Counted from the first letter of the stretch, positions 11,521-24,146 are shown. The stretch is 64,000 nt of DNA from Bos javanicus (GCF_032452875.1 NC_083882.1:62077614-62141613); one strand, 5' to 3'. The notes: generated from the letters alone by a model not told the origin. Numbers and translations: made by a program.

Positions 11521-12302
11521 TACTTGGACAGTATGCTTTGCATGTTAGAGAAAATTCCCCTTCTATATTTGTGGCTGAGCCAAACTTTCTCTGGTGCCTA
11601 AATGCCCTAGTTCTGGCTTTAGCCCTAAGCACATCCTAATTGTCTATCCAGCCAGAGTAGTTGGCTAATAGCTTTCTAAGTCTTGCAATACAATAGGACT
11701 TGTTTTTATCAACACTAGGTAAAATCAAAAGACAAATGAAATAGAAAACAGATTTAGGAAACAATATTTCCAAGTGGTTGGAGATAAATCACCTTTCTTC
11801 CTTACTGCTAATTTTTTCTTCTAAATCTATTTTTAATTTTATCCTCCAAATCAGAAAAAAAACAAACAAAAATGACACTTTTGGAGCCTTACTAGCCAGA
11901 ATTTTTTTTGTCTCCTTGATTTTTCCTTCATTGTTCAATATTTCATATTCAGAAGATGGACAAAAGATTAGGAATACACATAACACATTAAATTCTTAAA
12001 TTAATAACCAAAATAGATACAAAGAAATGAGTTCCAATAATTACAGAGTAAAGCAGCAGCTTGTCTACAACAGATATATACTGAAGGCAACTTTTCAGTT
12101 CTAAAAAATATCTACGACACACTATCTAATTAAGTGGCATGTGTTTTCAAGCTTATTTTAGAAAAATTAATATTGATATTTTGAACACAAATTTAAAACA
12201 TAGTGAATATTCCATCTAAGCCAGGAAGCATGATAATTTGACTGCTCAGGAATCTTGAAATTAACATTTCTTGTTTTCAGGTACATAGCTCATAAACATT
12301 AC
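11521..12302. other. DCDC1 intron, no recognised element
   Basis: AT-rich sequence downstream of the last identified exon. I read it for a continuation exon starting with one base after an AG and found none that joins well. Confidence 0.5.
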
Positions 12303-12421
12303 CTTTTCTGTAGGACTAATTTGTATCCTTGTAGTGATGTTCCGTCAGTAGCCTTGACTCTGATTGGATGACCAATAGCTAGACAGCTTTGAGTTACTGC
12401 TTGGCTCAGGATCATTCCAGT
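12303..12421 (-). CDS. DCDC1: DCDC1 short internal exon, ricin-B-like region (last one identified)
   Basis: A pyrimidine tract (cctttctcccccctctct) and an AG at 12423-12422 precede 39 open codons plus two bases: TGMILSQAVTQSCLAIGH, then GTSLQGYKLVLQK, then a gtaatg donor. Length is 119 bp, phase 0 in and phase 2 out. Cys-Leu-Ala-x-Gly-(H/Q)-P followed by G-x-x-L-Q and a hydrophobic strand resembles a ricin-type lectin repeat. It joins PSTLWLITK of the previous exon in frame. The acceptor position is the least certain splice site of the seven because the AG is 11 bases past the pyrimidine run. The following exon must begin with one base that completes a codon starting AG; I could not find it in 1-12,302. 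Confidence 0.83.
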
Positions 12422-13324
12422 CTTCCAATGAATAGAGAGGGGGGAGAAAGGTCTAAATAAGTTAAAAGAACCAGAAAATTCAACAATGTGTCACAAATAG
12501 TGAGGTCATTATGCCTGGATAAACTCGGATATTAACAGTTGCCGAAAGTGAAACACTACCCACAACTTAGCAGTCAGTGAGCCCTGCTCAGAATCAGTGA
12601 TCTTCTGTTGGACAAGGGTGGCATTTTACAGTTCAGTGCAAAATAAAACAGACCTTGATATCTTCATTTATCCTTTTTTTCTGTGCATATTTCACAGTGT
12701 AGTGATTTGGGGTCCATTACGTGTCACTTGTTATAGTTATAACTACAGAGCTTACTAGAAATATGTATGCACAGAAAAAATAAATAAATAAAGGCAGTGA
12801 ACTGAAAAGACTGAAACAAATCCTTAACCTCTGGTACCAATTTAAAGTTTTATTCTGGCTCTAAGTACCATGGGTTAAACATTTTAAGGTGGTTTATGAA
12901 CTACTTTCATTTTAAATGTTACGATTCTCTGATAAGGAAGTTGATTGAGAACATTGCTTGAATGAACATTCAACAATTTTCTTACTTAGTAAATCGACAC
13001 ATTTTAAATAAGTGACAGCCATTGAGGAATTTATTTACACATATTGAGGATTTATGGCATAGAAACTTCTCTGTTTTAACAGGTAAACTAATTTATTTTG
13101 GGGAAAAAAAAGGATAGAACTTTAAATCTCAGAAGATTTTCAAAATTGTTTTCCTTTTAACATGCAACTTTTATTTCTCATGGTTTTGTTGTGTGAGAAA
13201 AAACTACACAATGACTTAGGGAAAAAAAGTATTTTCGTAAATTTTTGTTCTAATTAGCACTGAATGGAATCCTCATTTGACATGTTTGTCTATAGAGAAA
13301 GGGAACTCCTTGGGGTCAGGAAAA

Positions 13325-13935
13325 AGAATCACTTTTAAGCACTTTCTGTATACCAGATAGTATGCTTCAACTTCAAACATATTTTCTCAATCGCCATAGC
13401 CACTGTGCTAGACAAATGGGACTAATGTCATTTTATATATAAGAAAACTGTGGGTCAGTGCAACTAAGTAACTTTCCCAAGGTCACAGAAATGATTCTAA
13501 TTCTGACCTGTCTAACTCCAAAACTCATACTCTTTGCAGCAAGCATTTAAATTCTTTCAGGAAAATTTTTAGATAAGTACAAGATTTTTGATATCATGAA
13601 ATTCTAGAAACAGATGCCACAGAATCCAACTCGTCCAACTCTGTTACCAGAAGACTAAAGCCCAGATATGGTATGTGACTTACTTGAGGTCACACTGGTA
13701 TTCAGTGATCGTGCCTAAACTAAACTATTTCCATCCATGCTCAAAAATTGGTCAGATATAGAGAAGTATTTTATATTGAAATGCAGTAAAATGGCATAAG
13801 TTTTGAAGATAGACAGACCAAGAATCTTTCCTCTATCACCTACTGGCCTCAGTTTTTCAGCTGTATAATGAAAATTTGCATAATTTTCATGAGATTAAAT
13901 GAGATAATAAATGTGTATACAATGTTTAACATATT
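13325..13935. repeat. Cluster of MIR relics
   Basis: Reverse MIR near 13,430-13,540 (aactttcccaaggtcacag), a second reverse MIR at 13,600-13,735 (acttacttgaggtcacac) and a forward MIR at 13,790-13,935 (ggcctcagtttttcagctgt, then gagattaaatgagataat). Confidence 0.65.
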
Positions 13936-14250
13936 TTAACAAAATGGCAATATTATTTCTAGATCAGAAATAAAATACAACATATTAATAAAAAGGACTA
14001 GTAGTTAAGAGAGTCTCCAGGTTGGAAGCAGATTTAAGAAATATATAATCTCATTCTGCCTTTGTCAATGAAGTGGATAATATTTTTTAGTATCTTTGTG
14101 TCTCACTTACTCTAATTTTTGGTTTTAGCTCTCTGAAAAGCAAAATTAATAGTTAAGAGTAATTCAAAATTTCATTTGACAAAATAATTTCAATCTCTCC
14201 TACCCCCTAAACTAAGTAGCAACATACTTGCCTGAGTGACTCTGCACTCA

Positions 14251-14377
14251 TTGAAAGAGAAGTCGCTCAGTCGTGTCTTACTCTTTGCGACTCCATGGAC
14301 TGTAGCCCACCAGGCTCCTCAGTCCATGGAATTCTCCAGGCAAGAGTACTGGAGTGGGTTGCCATTTCCTTCTCCAT
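14251..14377 (-). mobile_element. Bov-A monomer SINE, reverse
   Basis: gtcgctcagtcgtgtctta through ttgccatttccttctcc; one monomer with no tRNA-like head. Confidence 0.9.
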
Positions 14378-15067
14378 GGAACTGCTAGGAAGAAGCAAAA
14401 ATAGTCTACAGGGAGGAGACAAAGGGAGGCAGGACAAGGGTAGAAACAAGCTGCATCATCTCTTTCCAGTCATGAATATTTGGTGGCGATCATAAAATGT
14501 ATTTCAATAGTAAAAGGGAAGGGGAGAGCAATTATATATTCTCAACTTAAATCTGATTCAATAATGTAAAAATAAAGTTTAAAAAAATAATGCCAAGACA
14601 CAGGTTTTGTGTTAGGCATTGTTCACATTTTATACTCAGCGATTTCTTTTAAAACTAAGAGTTTTAAAATTAAAACTAAAACTAGAGTATGGTCTTACTC
14701 TATCACTATATCGTACTGATTGACCAGGCTCTGTGACCCTCAACAATAAAGACTAAGGAGTGGAAGCAAATGATATTCAGACAAATCTCCTGAAAATGGT
14801 GAGTCTGTGGACTATAGCAAAGCTCTACGCTAGTTTAAATAACATTCTGGAGTACTAACTACTCAGCCCATCTAAAAGTGAGTTGAACGTTCACATCAGC
14901 ATCCTCTCCACTAGACAAACAAAGAGGAGATCACAGATTCACAGCAGTCAACAACTGCAGCGCTTTCAGTTGCAAGTTTACATGAGGGAGAGTGTCAGGA
15001 AATGGAGCAGCAAAGTGAGCCCATGAGCCCAGGAAGTGACTCAGAGAGAGCAGACATTCGTGGATAC

Positions 15068-15184
15068 CTTTGTGATCAGCCATAGGGTTGATGGCCTTAT
15101 CTGGCTCCCACTGCTCTCTTTACTGCTTGAGAAACTCCACTTTATGACGGAAACAGAGGCATGAAGTACAATATTGGGGTCCAC
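15068..15184 (-). CDS. DCDC1: DCDC1 short internal exon, start of ricin-B-like region
   Basis: The acceptor ttcttttcatggtatag is followed by 39 codons starting VDPNIVLHASVSVIKWSF and ending PSTLWLITK, then a gtatcc donor. Length is 117 bp, phase 0 to phase 0. The terminal LW-x-x-x-K, continued by TG-x-I-x-S in the next exon, is the spacing typical of beta-trefoil (ricin B type) repeats, where a Trp-containing strand precedes a Gly-x-Ile turn. The upstream exon ends LQNK, so the joined protein reads LQNKVDPN. No stop occurs in this frame; the other two frames are closed. The exon sits about 350 bp below a Bov-A2 SINE and inside otherwise unique sequence. Confidence 0.85.
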
Positions 15185-15433
15185 CTATACCATGAAAAGA
15201 AACAGGTTTTTAACTTATAGCTGAAAGTCAAACTTCCTCAGCACAGTTACCCAAAATAGATTAATCTTGAACATGTTCATCATTGAGAAGGTCTCTTTTG
15301 AAACAGTACTGCCCAATCCCACTTACTCAATTAAATTAATATTTGTTGAACACCAGCTCTGATACAAAAGGCCGTGGACTGTGTGATATGGAATATTATA
15401 AAGTGTTTTCCTGCCCTAAATAAATTTACATAC

Positions 15434-15482
15434 ATAGAGACAATAACACACACACGGGCATACATGCACACACATGCACAAT
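15434..15482. repeat. CA-rich repeat
   Basis: cacacacacgggcatacatg-type imperfect CA repeat. Confidence 0.75.
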
Positions 15483-15530
15483 TTCATGTTAAGCTCCATT
15501 TGGATGATTAAATACTGCTATAGGATGCAA

Positions 15531-15800
15531 CGGAGAAGGCAAGGGCACCCCACTCCAGTACTCTTGCCTGGAAAATCCCACGGATGGAGGAGCCTGGTAG
15601 GCTGCAGTCCATGGGGTCGCTAGGAATCAGACACGACTGAGTGACTTCACTTTCACTTTTCATTTTCATGCATTGGAGAAGGAAATGGCAACCCACTCCA
15701 GTGTTCTTGCCTTGAGAATCCCAGGGACGGCGGAGCCTGATGGGCTGCCGTCTATGGGGTCGAACAGAATCGGACACGACTGAAGCGACTTAGCAGCAGC
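15531..15800 (+). mobile_element. Bov-A2 SINE
   Basis: Two forward monomers with the cattttcatgcattgg linker and an agcagc tail, bounded by the 11-bp duplication ataggatgcaa at 15520-15530 and 15801-15811. Confidence 0.94.
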
Positions 15801-15811
15801 ATAGGATGCAA

Positions 15812-16165
15812 AGAACGGTAGCCTCATTTCTACAGGAGCAAGAAAAAGTGAAACATCTTGAAAGAGGTAACATCTGGACCAGGTCTTGAAGGATGGAAGC
15901 AGTTTGACAAGAATAATGAAGGAAAAAAAGCATCCCAAGCAAAAGCAATTAGTATAATCAATATCTTAGGATTTAACGGAAGACTCAAAAGTTAAATTTG
16001 GCCAAACTTAGAAGGGGTCAAGTGTAATGCTATGGAACTAGCTGTCAGTGGGGTTTTCTAGGAGGAGTGACTATAACAGAAGATTTTACAAAGGTTGATC
16101 TGGCAAATGCAAACATAATGGATTGCAATAAGAAGAGATCAAAGGCAAGAGCAGTTGAGAGTTTG
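15812..16165. repeat. Old mammalian repeat relic, L2-like
   Basis: gaggtaacatctggaccagg, tcttgaaggatggaagcag and gttgatctggcaaatg match the remembered pattern of a widespread old repeat (gacctgaaggatgagaag; gatctgac). Family assignment is uncertain. Confidence 0.4.
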
Positions 16166-16189
16166 TGCAACTTCTTAAGAATTAAGGGA

Positions 16190-16392
16190 TAGGAGCAGCG
16201 CTAGTGATAAAGAACCCGCCTGCCAATGCAGGAGACGTAAGAGATGTGGATTAGATTCCTGGCTTGGGAAGATCCCTGCAGAAGGAAATGGCAACCCACT
16301 CCAGTATTTTTGCCTAGAGAATCTCATGGACATGGAAGCCTGGTGGGCTGCATAGGGTCGAAAAGAGACAAACACGACGGAAGCGATTAGCA
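16190..16392 (+). mobile_element. Bov-tA SINE
   Basis: Head variant aaagaacccgcctgccaatg with B box ttagattcctggctt, then a Bov-A tail ending acggaagcgattagc. Confidence 0.88.
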
Positions 16393-16592
16393 TGTTGAGA
16401 TTTCAGTGATTGTTGCCGGAACGGATGGGAGAGGGTCAACTGGGGAGACACTGCCTCTGTGTCCCATGTGTTTATAAGACGACAAACACCAAAAGTATTG
16501 TGCACCTTCTAACATTTCTCACTTAGACTTGATTATCAGTTTAAATGAACAGTCATTCGTGTCATCTGTCACAATTCTACTTCTTCATATTT

Positions 16593-18750
16593 GTTGCTGC
16601 TGTTGTTCAGTCACTCAGTCCTGTTCGTCTCTGTGCGACCCCACAGACTGCAGCACACCAGGTTTTCCTGTCTTTCACCATCTCCCGGAGCTTGCTCAAA
16701 CTCATGTCCATTGAGTCACTGATGCCATGCAACCATCTCATCCTCTGTTGTCCCCTTCTCCTCCTGCCTTCAATCTTTCCCAGCATCAGGGTCTTTTCCG
16801 ATGAGTCAGTTCATCGCATCAGGTGGCCAAAGTACTGGAGCTTCAGCTTCAGCATTAGCCCATTCAATGAATATTCAGGACTGATTTTCTTTAGGATTGA
16901 CTGGTCTGATCTCCTTGCAGTCCAAAAAACTCTCAGGAGTCTTCTCCAACACCACAGTTCAAAAACATCAATTCTTTGGTGCTCAGTCTTCTTCATGGTC
17001 CAACTCTCATATCCATATATGACTACTGGAAAAACCATAGCTTTGATTATATGGACCTTTGTCAGCAAAGTAATGTCTCTGCTTTTTTGTTGTTGTTGTT
17101 GTTATTTATTTATTTTTTAACTTTACAATATTGTATTGGTTTTGCCATATATCAACATAAATCCGCCACAGGTATACACATGTTCCCCATCCTGAACCCT
17201 CCTCCCTCCTTCCTCCCCGTACCATCCCTCTGGGTCGTCCCAGTGCACCAGCCCCAAGCATCCAGTATCATGCATCGAACCTGGACATTGAAAAGAATAC
17301 ATTTGAATCAGTTCTAATGAGGTGGATGAAACTGGAGCCTATTATACAGAGTGAAGTAAGCCAGAAAGAAAAACACCAATACAGTATGTCTCTGCTTTTT
17401 AATATGCTGTCTAGGTTAGTCATAGCTTTTCTTCCAAGGAGCAAGCATCTTTTAATTACATGGCTGAGTCACCATCTGCAGTGATTTTGGAGCCCAAGAA
17501 AATAAAGTTTGTTTCCCTATCTATTTTCCATGAAGTGATGGGACCAAAGGCCATGATCTTAGTTTTTTGAATGTTGAGTTTTAAATTAGCTTTTTCATTC
17601 TCCTCTTTCACTTTTAGTTAGAAGCTCTTTATTTCCACTTTACTTCCTGCCATAAGGGTGGTGTCATCTGCATATCTGAGCTTATTGATGTTTATCCCAG
17701 CAATCTTGATTCCAGCTTGTGCTTCATCCAGTCCAGCATTTCACATGACATACTATGCATATAAGTTAGATAAGCAGGGTGACAATATACAGCCTTGACG
17801 TACTCTTTTACCAATTTTGAACCAGTCTGTTGTTCCATGTTCCATATCTTGTTCTAACTGTTGCTTCTTGACCTGCATACAGATTTCTCAGGAGGCAGAT
17901 AAGGTGATCTAGTATTCCCAACTCTAAGAATTTCCCACAGTTTGTTGTGATCCACACAGTCAAATGCTTCAGTGTAGTCAATGAAGCAGAAGTAGATATT
18001 TTTCTGGCATCCTCTTACTTTTTCTATGATCCAGTGGATGTCGGCAATTTGATCTCTGGTTCCTCTGCCTTTTCTAAAACCAGCTTGAACATCTGGAAGT
18101 TCTTGGTTCACGTACTGTTGAAGCACAGCTAGGAGAATATTTAGCATTACTTTGCTAGCATGTGAGATGAGTGCAATTGTGTGGTAGTTTGAACATTCTT
18201 TGGCCTTGCCTTTCTTTGGGATTGGAATGAAAACTGACCTTTTCCAGTCCTGTGGCCACTGCTGAGTTTTCCAAAATTTCTGGCATATTGAATGCAGTAC
18301 TTTCACAGCATCATCTTTTAGGATCTGAAATAGCTCAACTGGAATCCATCACCTCCACTAGCTTTGTTTGTAGTGATTCCTAAGGCCCACTTGACTTTGG
18401 ACTCCAGGATGTCTGGCTCTGGGTGAGTGATCACACCATCGTGATTATCTGGGTCATGAAGATCTTTTTTGTATAGTTCTTCTGTGTATTCTTGCCACCT
18501 CTTCTTAATATCTTCTGCTTCTGTTAGGTCCATACCATTTCTGTCCTTTTTTGTGCCCATCTTTCCATGAAATGTTCCCTTGGTATCTCTATTTTCTTGA
18601 AGAGATCTCTAGTCTTTCCCATTCTATGGTTTTCCTCTATTTCTTTGCATTGTTCACTTAGGAAGGCTTTCTTATCTCTTCTTTCTATTCTTTGGAATTC
18701 TGCATTCAGATGCAGATCTTTCCTTTTCTCCTTTGCCTTTTCTCATTCTC
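16593..18750 (-). mobile_element. BovB LINE with reverse transcriptase remnants and a nested L1
   Basis: The longest BovB here, about 1.86 kb after removing the L1 at 17088-17385. Bounded by the 10-bp duplication cttcatattt at 16583-16592 and 18751-18760. Minus-strand reading gives, from the 5' side, a linker (KKRWQEYTEELYKKDLHDPD), then RKGRGTRDQIADIHW, FCFIDYTEAFDCVDHNKLW and an intact YADD box at 17663-17674. Frameshifts and stops separate these blocks (for example between the 18318-18560 and 17854-18306 frames), so there is no usable polymerase. It is 5'-truncated: the endonuclease domain is absent. Confidence 0.93.
17088..17385. mobile_element. L1 3' end with 5' inversion, nested in BovB
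   Basis: The left part (17088 to about 17288) is the reverse complement of the L1 3' UTR: T/TTG-rich tail, then ggttttgccatatatcaac and gcatcgaacctggac, matching 58685-58860 of the full L1 in this window. The right part (about 17291-17385) is forward L1 ORF2 end, aaagaatacatttgaatcag to aacaccaatacagtat, matching 58415-58509. A 15-bp duplication, atgtctctgcttttt, flanks the whole (17073-17087 and 17386-17400). This is the twin-priming structure. Confidence 0.93.
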
Positions 18751-19868
18751 CTTCATATTTAATAAACTTTACCTCCTACCTATATAATCACTTTCCCTGA
18801 AAAAGCATGCTAACTTTAAGTACTAATATTTATTTGTATGGGATTATGAGAATATATCAACTTATGCTTTAAACTTAGTAAATAATATTGCTTCAGTAAC
18901 AATTTAAATAATTTTCTAATATTGAAATGTCTAACTCTTTGCTAACACTAGATTTTGAGTAGCAAATGTTTTTTTAAAAAACAAAAGTTAAATGATAATT
19001 TAAAAGGTGATGTTTTACAAGTGTGAACAGGCAATAACAAAAGGGTATGACTAATACATTTGATAATTATTCTATGATGGACGAAAATGTCATATGACTC
19101 ATACACATGAAAATAAAAATTTAAAAATATAGTAACCCCATCACATAAGCAGATTTGACTTAGAGTTCTTTGACGATTTATTCCCCAGTTAGCCAGTAGT
19201 GACTGGATTCTAGATGGGAATTTCTCACAGTTTCTGAACATTGATAAACTATGTTCTACTAATCCACTCCCCACAGGACTCAGCATTTAAAGTAGCACGC
19301 TTAGTCAACCTCCTAACTCCAAGTTGCCATCACACTCAGAACTCTCCTTTGCAACTGGGAAGAAGATTGTTTTGACTGGAATTAGTCAGACAGAAGAACC
19401 GTACTGCCAACTGCTTCTTTGTACAGCACCTGCTGCCAGTGCCTAAATTCTTGTTATCTGCACAACATGGTTTAATCTTTTAACAGTTGGTTTATTGGTG
19501 AAGAGCGAAGGGGTCCTTTGTGTCTGTCTTGGGTTGGCACCCAGTATTAACACCATGCTGTTCTCTAAGAGATATTTTGCTGGACAGTTCCCAAGTGATT
19601 CTACATAGACCAGACAGAGCCAGGCCCACTAACTCAGCTTCATTTAATGTTATTTAAAAAAAAAAGTCCTGCCAATTCGGGGTTCTAATACACTTAAAAT
19701 TGACAATGGCCATTAAATTCTCTTCATGATGTCACCTACTTTTTTCTTTTTAATTTAATCTGATAGCTTAGCTTTAGACGAAATGTTTAGGAAGGTGGGG
19801 GAGACAGATTTTGAAATTCAGAAAGTGCTCTGACAACCTACAACATAATATGCCATATGTGTCTCTTA

Positions 19869-19920
19869 TGTGTGTGTGTGTGTGAGTGTGTACATGTGCA
19901 CAAGTGCATGCGTGAGCATG
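19869..19920. repeat. TG microsatellite
   Basis: (TG)n run followed by imperfect tgtgcacaagtgcatgcg. Confidence 0.85.
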
Positions 19921-20412
19921 TGTATAATAGCACTGATGCTGACACAGGTCTCCAAATATATACCATAACATGTGTAATTAGAAAACCTTTTAAAGTCTTG
20001 TTGAGAATCAAAAAAAAAAAAAGAAAATTTCTTTTATTCTTTTGAATACCTACAAACATAGCTTCCCTTAAGTGACCATTATGATTTTGCTTTTCTGAAT
20101 AAACTGTGCTGATACAGATGATGCCAGTGATAAAAAATGAGGCATATATGTACTGGGCCAGTTAAAATTTCTTGTTTAATTTTCTTTCCCCAAACTACCA
20201 ATGAAAGTGGAGTACACTTCAAAATTCCTGTGCAATTTCAAAGTAATAAGGTCTCTTCCTGCAGATCTACTGAGGCACAAGTGTAAGACGATGAAATTTT
20301 TTGTGAAAAAGGGAGCTCATAGGCCACAACCTTCATTCTAAAAATATTTTTATTCTAGATAGAATTTTATAAGATTTTTTCCTTTTGATAGTTATTTTAG
20401 GACCAAGTTGGG

Positions 20413-20603
20413 GGCTCAGATGGTAAAGAATCTGCCTGCAATGCAGGAGACCTGGGTTTGATTCCTGGGTTGGGAAGATCCCCTGGAGGAGGAAACAGCA
20501 ACCCACTCCAGTATTCTTACCAGGACAATCGCATGGACAGAGAATCCTAGCAGGCTACAGTCCAAGGAGTTGCAGAATTGGACATGACTGAGTGACTAAC
20601 ACT
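20413..20603 (+). mobile_element. Bov-tA SINE
   Basis: gggggctcagatggtaaag, B box gggtttgattcctgg, then a Bov-A tail ending gactgagtgactaacac. Confidence 0.92.
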
Positions 20604-20798
20604 TTAACATTAAATAATTTACTATACAAATTAAAATCACACCTACAAAAAATGTTCTAAAATCTCTTTCCTCATCCCCTTGATATTCATACTTATTGTT
20701 TTCATTCTCTAAATCTATAAACTGATCAATCCACCTACCTCTAAGACCAAGAACTAGAAAAACTGAAAAGCAGAAATATTAGTGAGCTCATAATTATG

Positions 20799-21154
20799 CT
20801 GTGGTATTGGAGAAGACTCGAGAGTCCCTTAGACTGCAAGGAGATTAAACCAGTCAATCTTAAAGGAAATCAGCGTTGAATATACACTGGAAGGACTGAT
20901 GCTGAAGCTGAAGCTCCAGTACTTTGGCCACCTGATGTGAAGAGCCAACTCATCTGAAAAGACCCTGTTGCTGGGAAAGATTGAAGGCAGGAGGAGAAGG
21001 GGGTGACAGAGGATGAGATGGTTGGATAGCATCATCGACTCAATAAACATGAGTTTGAGCAAACTCCAGGAGATAGTAAAAGACAGGGAAGCCTGGCTTG
21101 CTGCAGTCCATGGGGTTGTAAAGAGTTGGACATGACTGAGCAATGGAACAACAA
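20799..21154 (+). mobile_element. BovB LINE 3' end
   Basis: Forward 3' end of about 356 bp, bounded by the 10-bp duplication cataattatg at 20789-20798 and 21155-21164. The reading frame is no longer usable. Confidence 0.93.
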
Positions 21155-21630
21155 CATAATTATGAAACTGAACAACCAAAATATCTAGTATTTAGGTGTG
21201 CAGTCCTCAATAGATTCCAGCTATAGGTCTAAAAATAAGGAAGGGATTTGGAATTTCATTAAAAGTCCAGTATCCCATTCTAAGGGCAATAAATTCAAAA
21301 TTGAGATTAAAAATTGCATTTTCTCCAGTATAAATTATCTGAAAAAATATTATTTATTGATGACTTGCTCTCCAAAGAAATAGGACAGTAAAGAATTGTC
21401 TACCTTTTCCTAGACTCTTTTTTGACATATAGAATAATATATTCTTCTGGCATCCATGATTGTTGAATTTACAAGTAAACTTATAATCAACATGCCATAA
21501 TTCTAAAATCATAACTTGGTGTTTTGCTTACTGTTTCTATACTAGTAATTGTTTCTAATGTTCTGCTGATGTCTGATCATACCAAAAGGCTAGGATCAAA
21601 ATCAGTTTCCTTGTCTTTTTGACAGAATAT

Positions 21631-21760
21631 GCTGCTGCTGCTAAGTCGTTTCAGTCGTGTCCGACTCTGTGCAACCCCACAGACGGCGGCCCACCAGGCT
21701 CCCCCATCCCTGGGATTCTCCAGGCAAGAACACTGGAGTGGGTTGCCATTTCCTTCTCCA
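21631..21760 (-). mobile_element. Bov-A monomer SINE, reverse
   Basis: gctgctgctgctaagtcgtt through ttccttctcca, bounded by the 12-bp duplication ttgacagaatat at 21619-21630 and 21761-21772. Confidence 0.95.
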
Positions 21761-22959
21761 TTGACAGAATATAAGACCTGCCAAATGCTGGAGTGTATTT
21801 TTCTGCTATGTTTTCCCATAAATAAGCTATTCTTCTCAGGAATATTTTTTTTATTAACTACCATGAAGTTTGTATCTCATCCATTTCATGGAAACATATA
21901 AGTATATTGCCCTTAAACTAGTGCAATCAAAAAGTGTTGCCAACTTAAGTAACAATAGAACTGCTGAAAGATGTTTTCACCGGAATTCTCCATGTGTAGT
22001 AGATTTCAAATCTTTTTTTGAAATGGATAAAAGAGCAACAGGTTGTAATTGTCAGCATTATATCTGCCTTCCACATTACTAATAGGGATTACATGTTCCA
22101 AATTTTTCTCTGTAGGAAAGGTTTTACTTGTCAATACGAGATTTAAAAGAACAGTCGGGGTTGGGCACTGATACCTCTATCTCAAGCCAATTTGAAAACG
22201 TATGCAGCAAGAGTATCGGCTTTTGCCTCCCTCCTCTCTATCCCTGTTGTAATCCTCTTAGTGTCCTCCTTTACTGTGATGAGCATCAAGATTCTACAAT
22301 AAAATGCCCTCTAGATACCCATGACCTCTGCCTGAATCTCTCTTAAAAGTGCTCCTTTTCAAGTTATTAAATTGCTATTTCCAATGCACTGATCACCTCT
22401 GTATACAACTGGAGACATTTTTCTGAAAGGATTTCAAAGGTTTCACAGCTAAGGGAAACTTTCTTTGAAAGTGTCTCTTTACTATCCAGTTTATCACTAT
22501 TTTGACTGAGCTGAAATTTTATTCAAAACCAATTTCTTCTTCTAAAAATACAGTAGTGTACAAACTTGCAGGATGAGGTCTTTTCTCACTTTCACTAAAT
22601 CATTAGAACAAATTAATAGTGATAAAATAACTATTGGTTTTTATTCTCTCATTTTTCAACATTACAAAATATAGTTTTCTTTCAAAGTTCTACTTGGGTT
22701 TAAAATCAAAGAGAGAGGCCTTTCTAGTTCTTTTCCTCTGACATTTCCTCTTCACTATCCTTTTTTTCCCCCTCAGGTTTGACCTGGTTTCTATTGAATG
22801 AGTTAATTAACTAGAGAAATCAGTTCCACTCAGCTAACTCTGAGCACCTAGATACTACAGCAGAGACAAGAATGATCAGAATGCTCTTTGGTTCTAAAAA
22901 TTTCTAATCTGCAAGGCAGGGGTAGGAGGATAAGATAAAGATCTCCCAAGATATCTTCC

Positions 22960-24110
22960 TAACACAGGATCAAATCACATCTGCCTCTGCTTGAATGTTT
23001 CCAATGGCTCTGTATTTTCTACAGAACAACATCCATTTGAATGAAGATCCTTTATGATATGATACCAATAATCTCAGTGGAATCTACCATTTTGTTCTAC
23101 TCTAATGTGAGCTAAAATATGCCCAAACTTGGAACAATGATTGACTTCAAATCATCAAAAAATGTTGCAAGAGGAACAGAACAGAGTCAGTGTCATTATA
23201 AAGGGTATAGAATGGATGCAGCAGGGGTATCAAGGTCAGAAACATCATGTCTGGTTTGGGGATGGGGTTGCGGTAAAGAAAGATTTTATGAAGCAGGCAC
23301 AAATCAGATAAGGCTAGAATGATGGGCAGGATTTCAATAAGCATCAGTTGAATGCCAACTATATGCCAGTACCATGCTAGGATATGGCATAAAGGTGTCA
23401 GAGAAGGTGGGGGGTGGTGACAAAGAAAGAAAGGTTGAATTCTAGGCAGAGGGATTCATGTGGGCATAATAACAGAAATCATGGACTCAGAAAACAACAA
23501 ATGAACAATTTAGCTTGGCTAACACACAAAGAACATATTAGAGAATAGTGAGCCTTAAAAGAGATTATGGCTAAATTTAAAAAATCATTCATGAAAACGT
23601 ATTGTGTACCTGCTCTATATCCAAGACTTTGTTCCAGCACTCATGAACGCATAGATGAGTAAGACATAAAATCTGTATCCAAAGAATTATCAGTTTAGTG
23701 GAAGAGAAAGACACAAAAGCAAGTGCCTTTACCAAAACACAAACTCTAAGAACAATTTTCAAAGTGTGAAAAGGAGTTCTGGGGTCACAAAATATAACTT
23801 GAAGTTAAATTTCTCTGGAGGATCTGAGAAGGCTTCATGGATAAAGAAGAAATTGAAGAAAGCCTTAAAAAGTAAATAGTAATGGAGGGATTGTATCCTA
23901 GCAAAGAACAACACATGAAATGGCACGAGTAAACCAAAGTGTAAATCATGTAGGGGACTCCGTTTATTAGCTCTGACTGTAGGGTCAGGTACACAAAGAT
24001 CAAGAAATGGAGAGGATTGAAAAGACAAGTTGAGAGTGGGGGAAGACTGGAGATGAATCATGGAGATCAATGAAGGCCAGATGATGATATGAATAATAGG
24101 CAATGGTTAG
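22960..24110. repeat. Old mammalian repeat relics (L2-like)
   Basis: Scattered matches to remembered L2-type text: aatgtttccaatggctctg (22,995), ctatatgccagtaccatgct (23,358), attgtgtacctgctctatat (23,600) and the gaaggcc-type stretch near 24,060. Edges are diffuse. Confidence 0.45.
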
Positions 24111-24146
24111 GCATATAAGTTTTTGAGAATGAAAATAAAGCTACAG

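Larger units (their letters stand above)
12422..15067 (-). other. DCDC1 intron (2,646 bp)
   Basis: Between the two ricin-like exons. It holds MIR relics at 13,325-13,935 and a Bov-A SINE at 14,251-14,377. The rest (12,440-13,320, 13,940-14,250, 14,380-15,060) shows nothing I recognise. Confidence 0.75.

Noticed and set aside
14694..14745. Possible minus-strand mini-exon with a gtaaga donor
   Set aside because: The exons on either side (15068-15184 and 12303-12421) join perfectly in phase without it, and its reading has no family match.
22128..22346. Plus-strand ORF preceded by a splice-acceptor-like ttttctctgtag
   Set aside because: Opposite strand to the only supported gene, no partner exon, and no protein family recognised.
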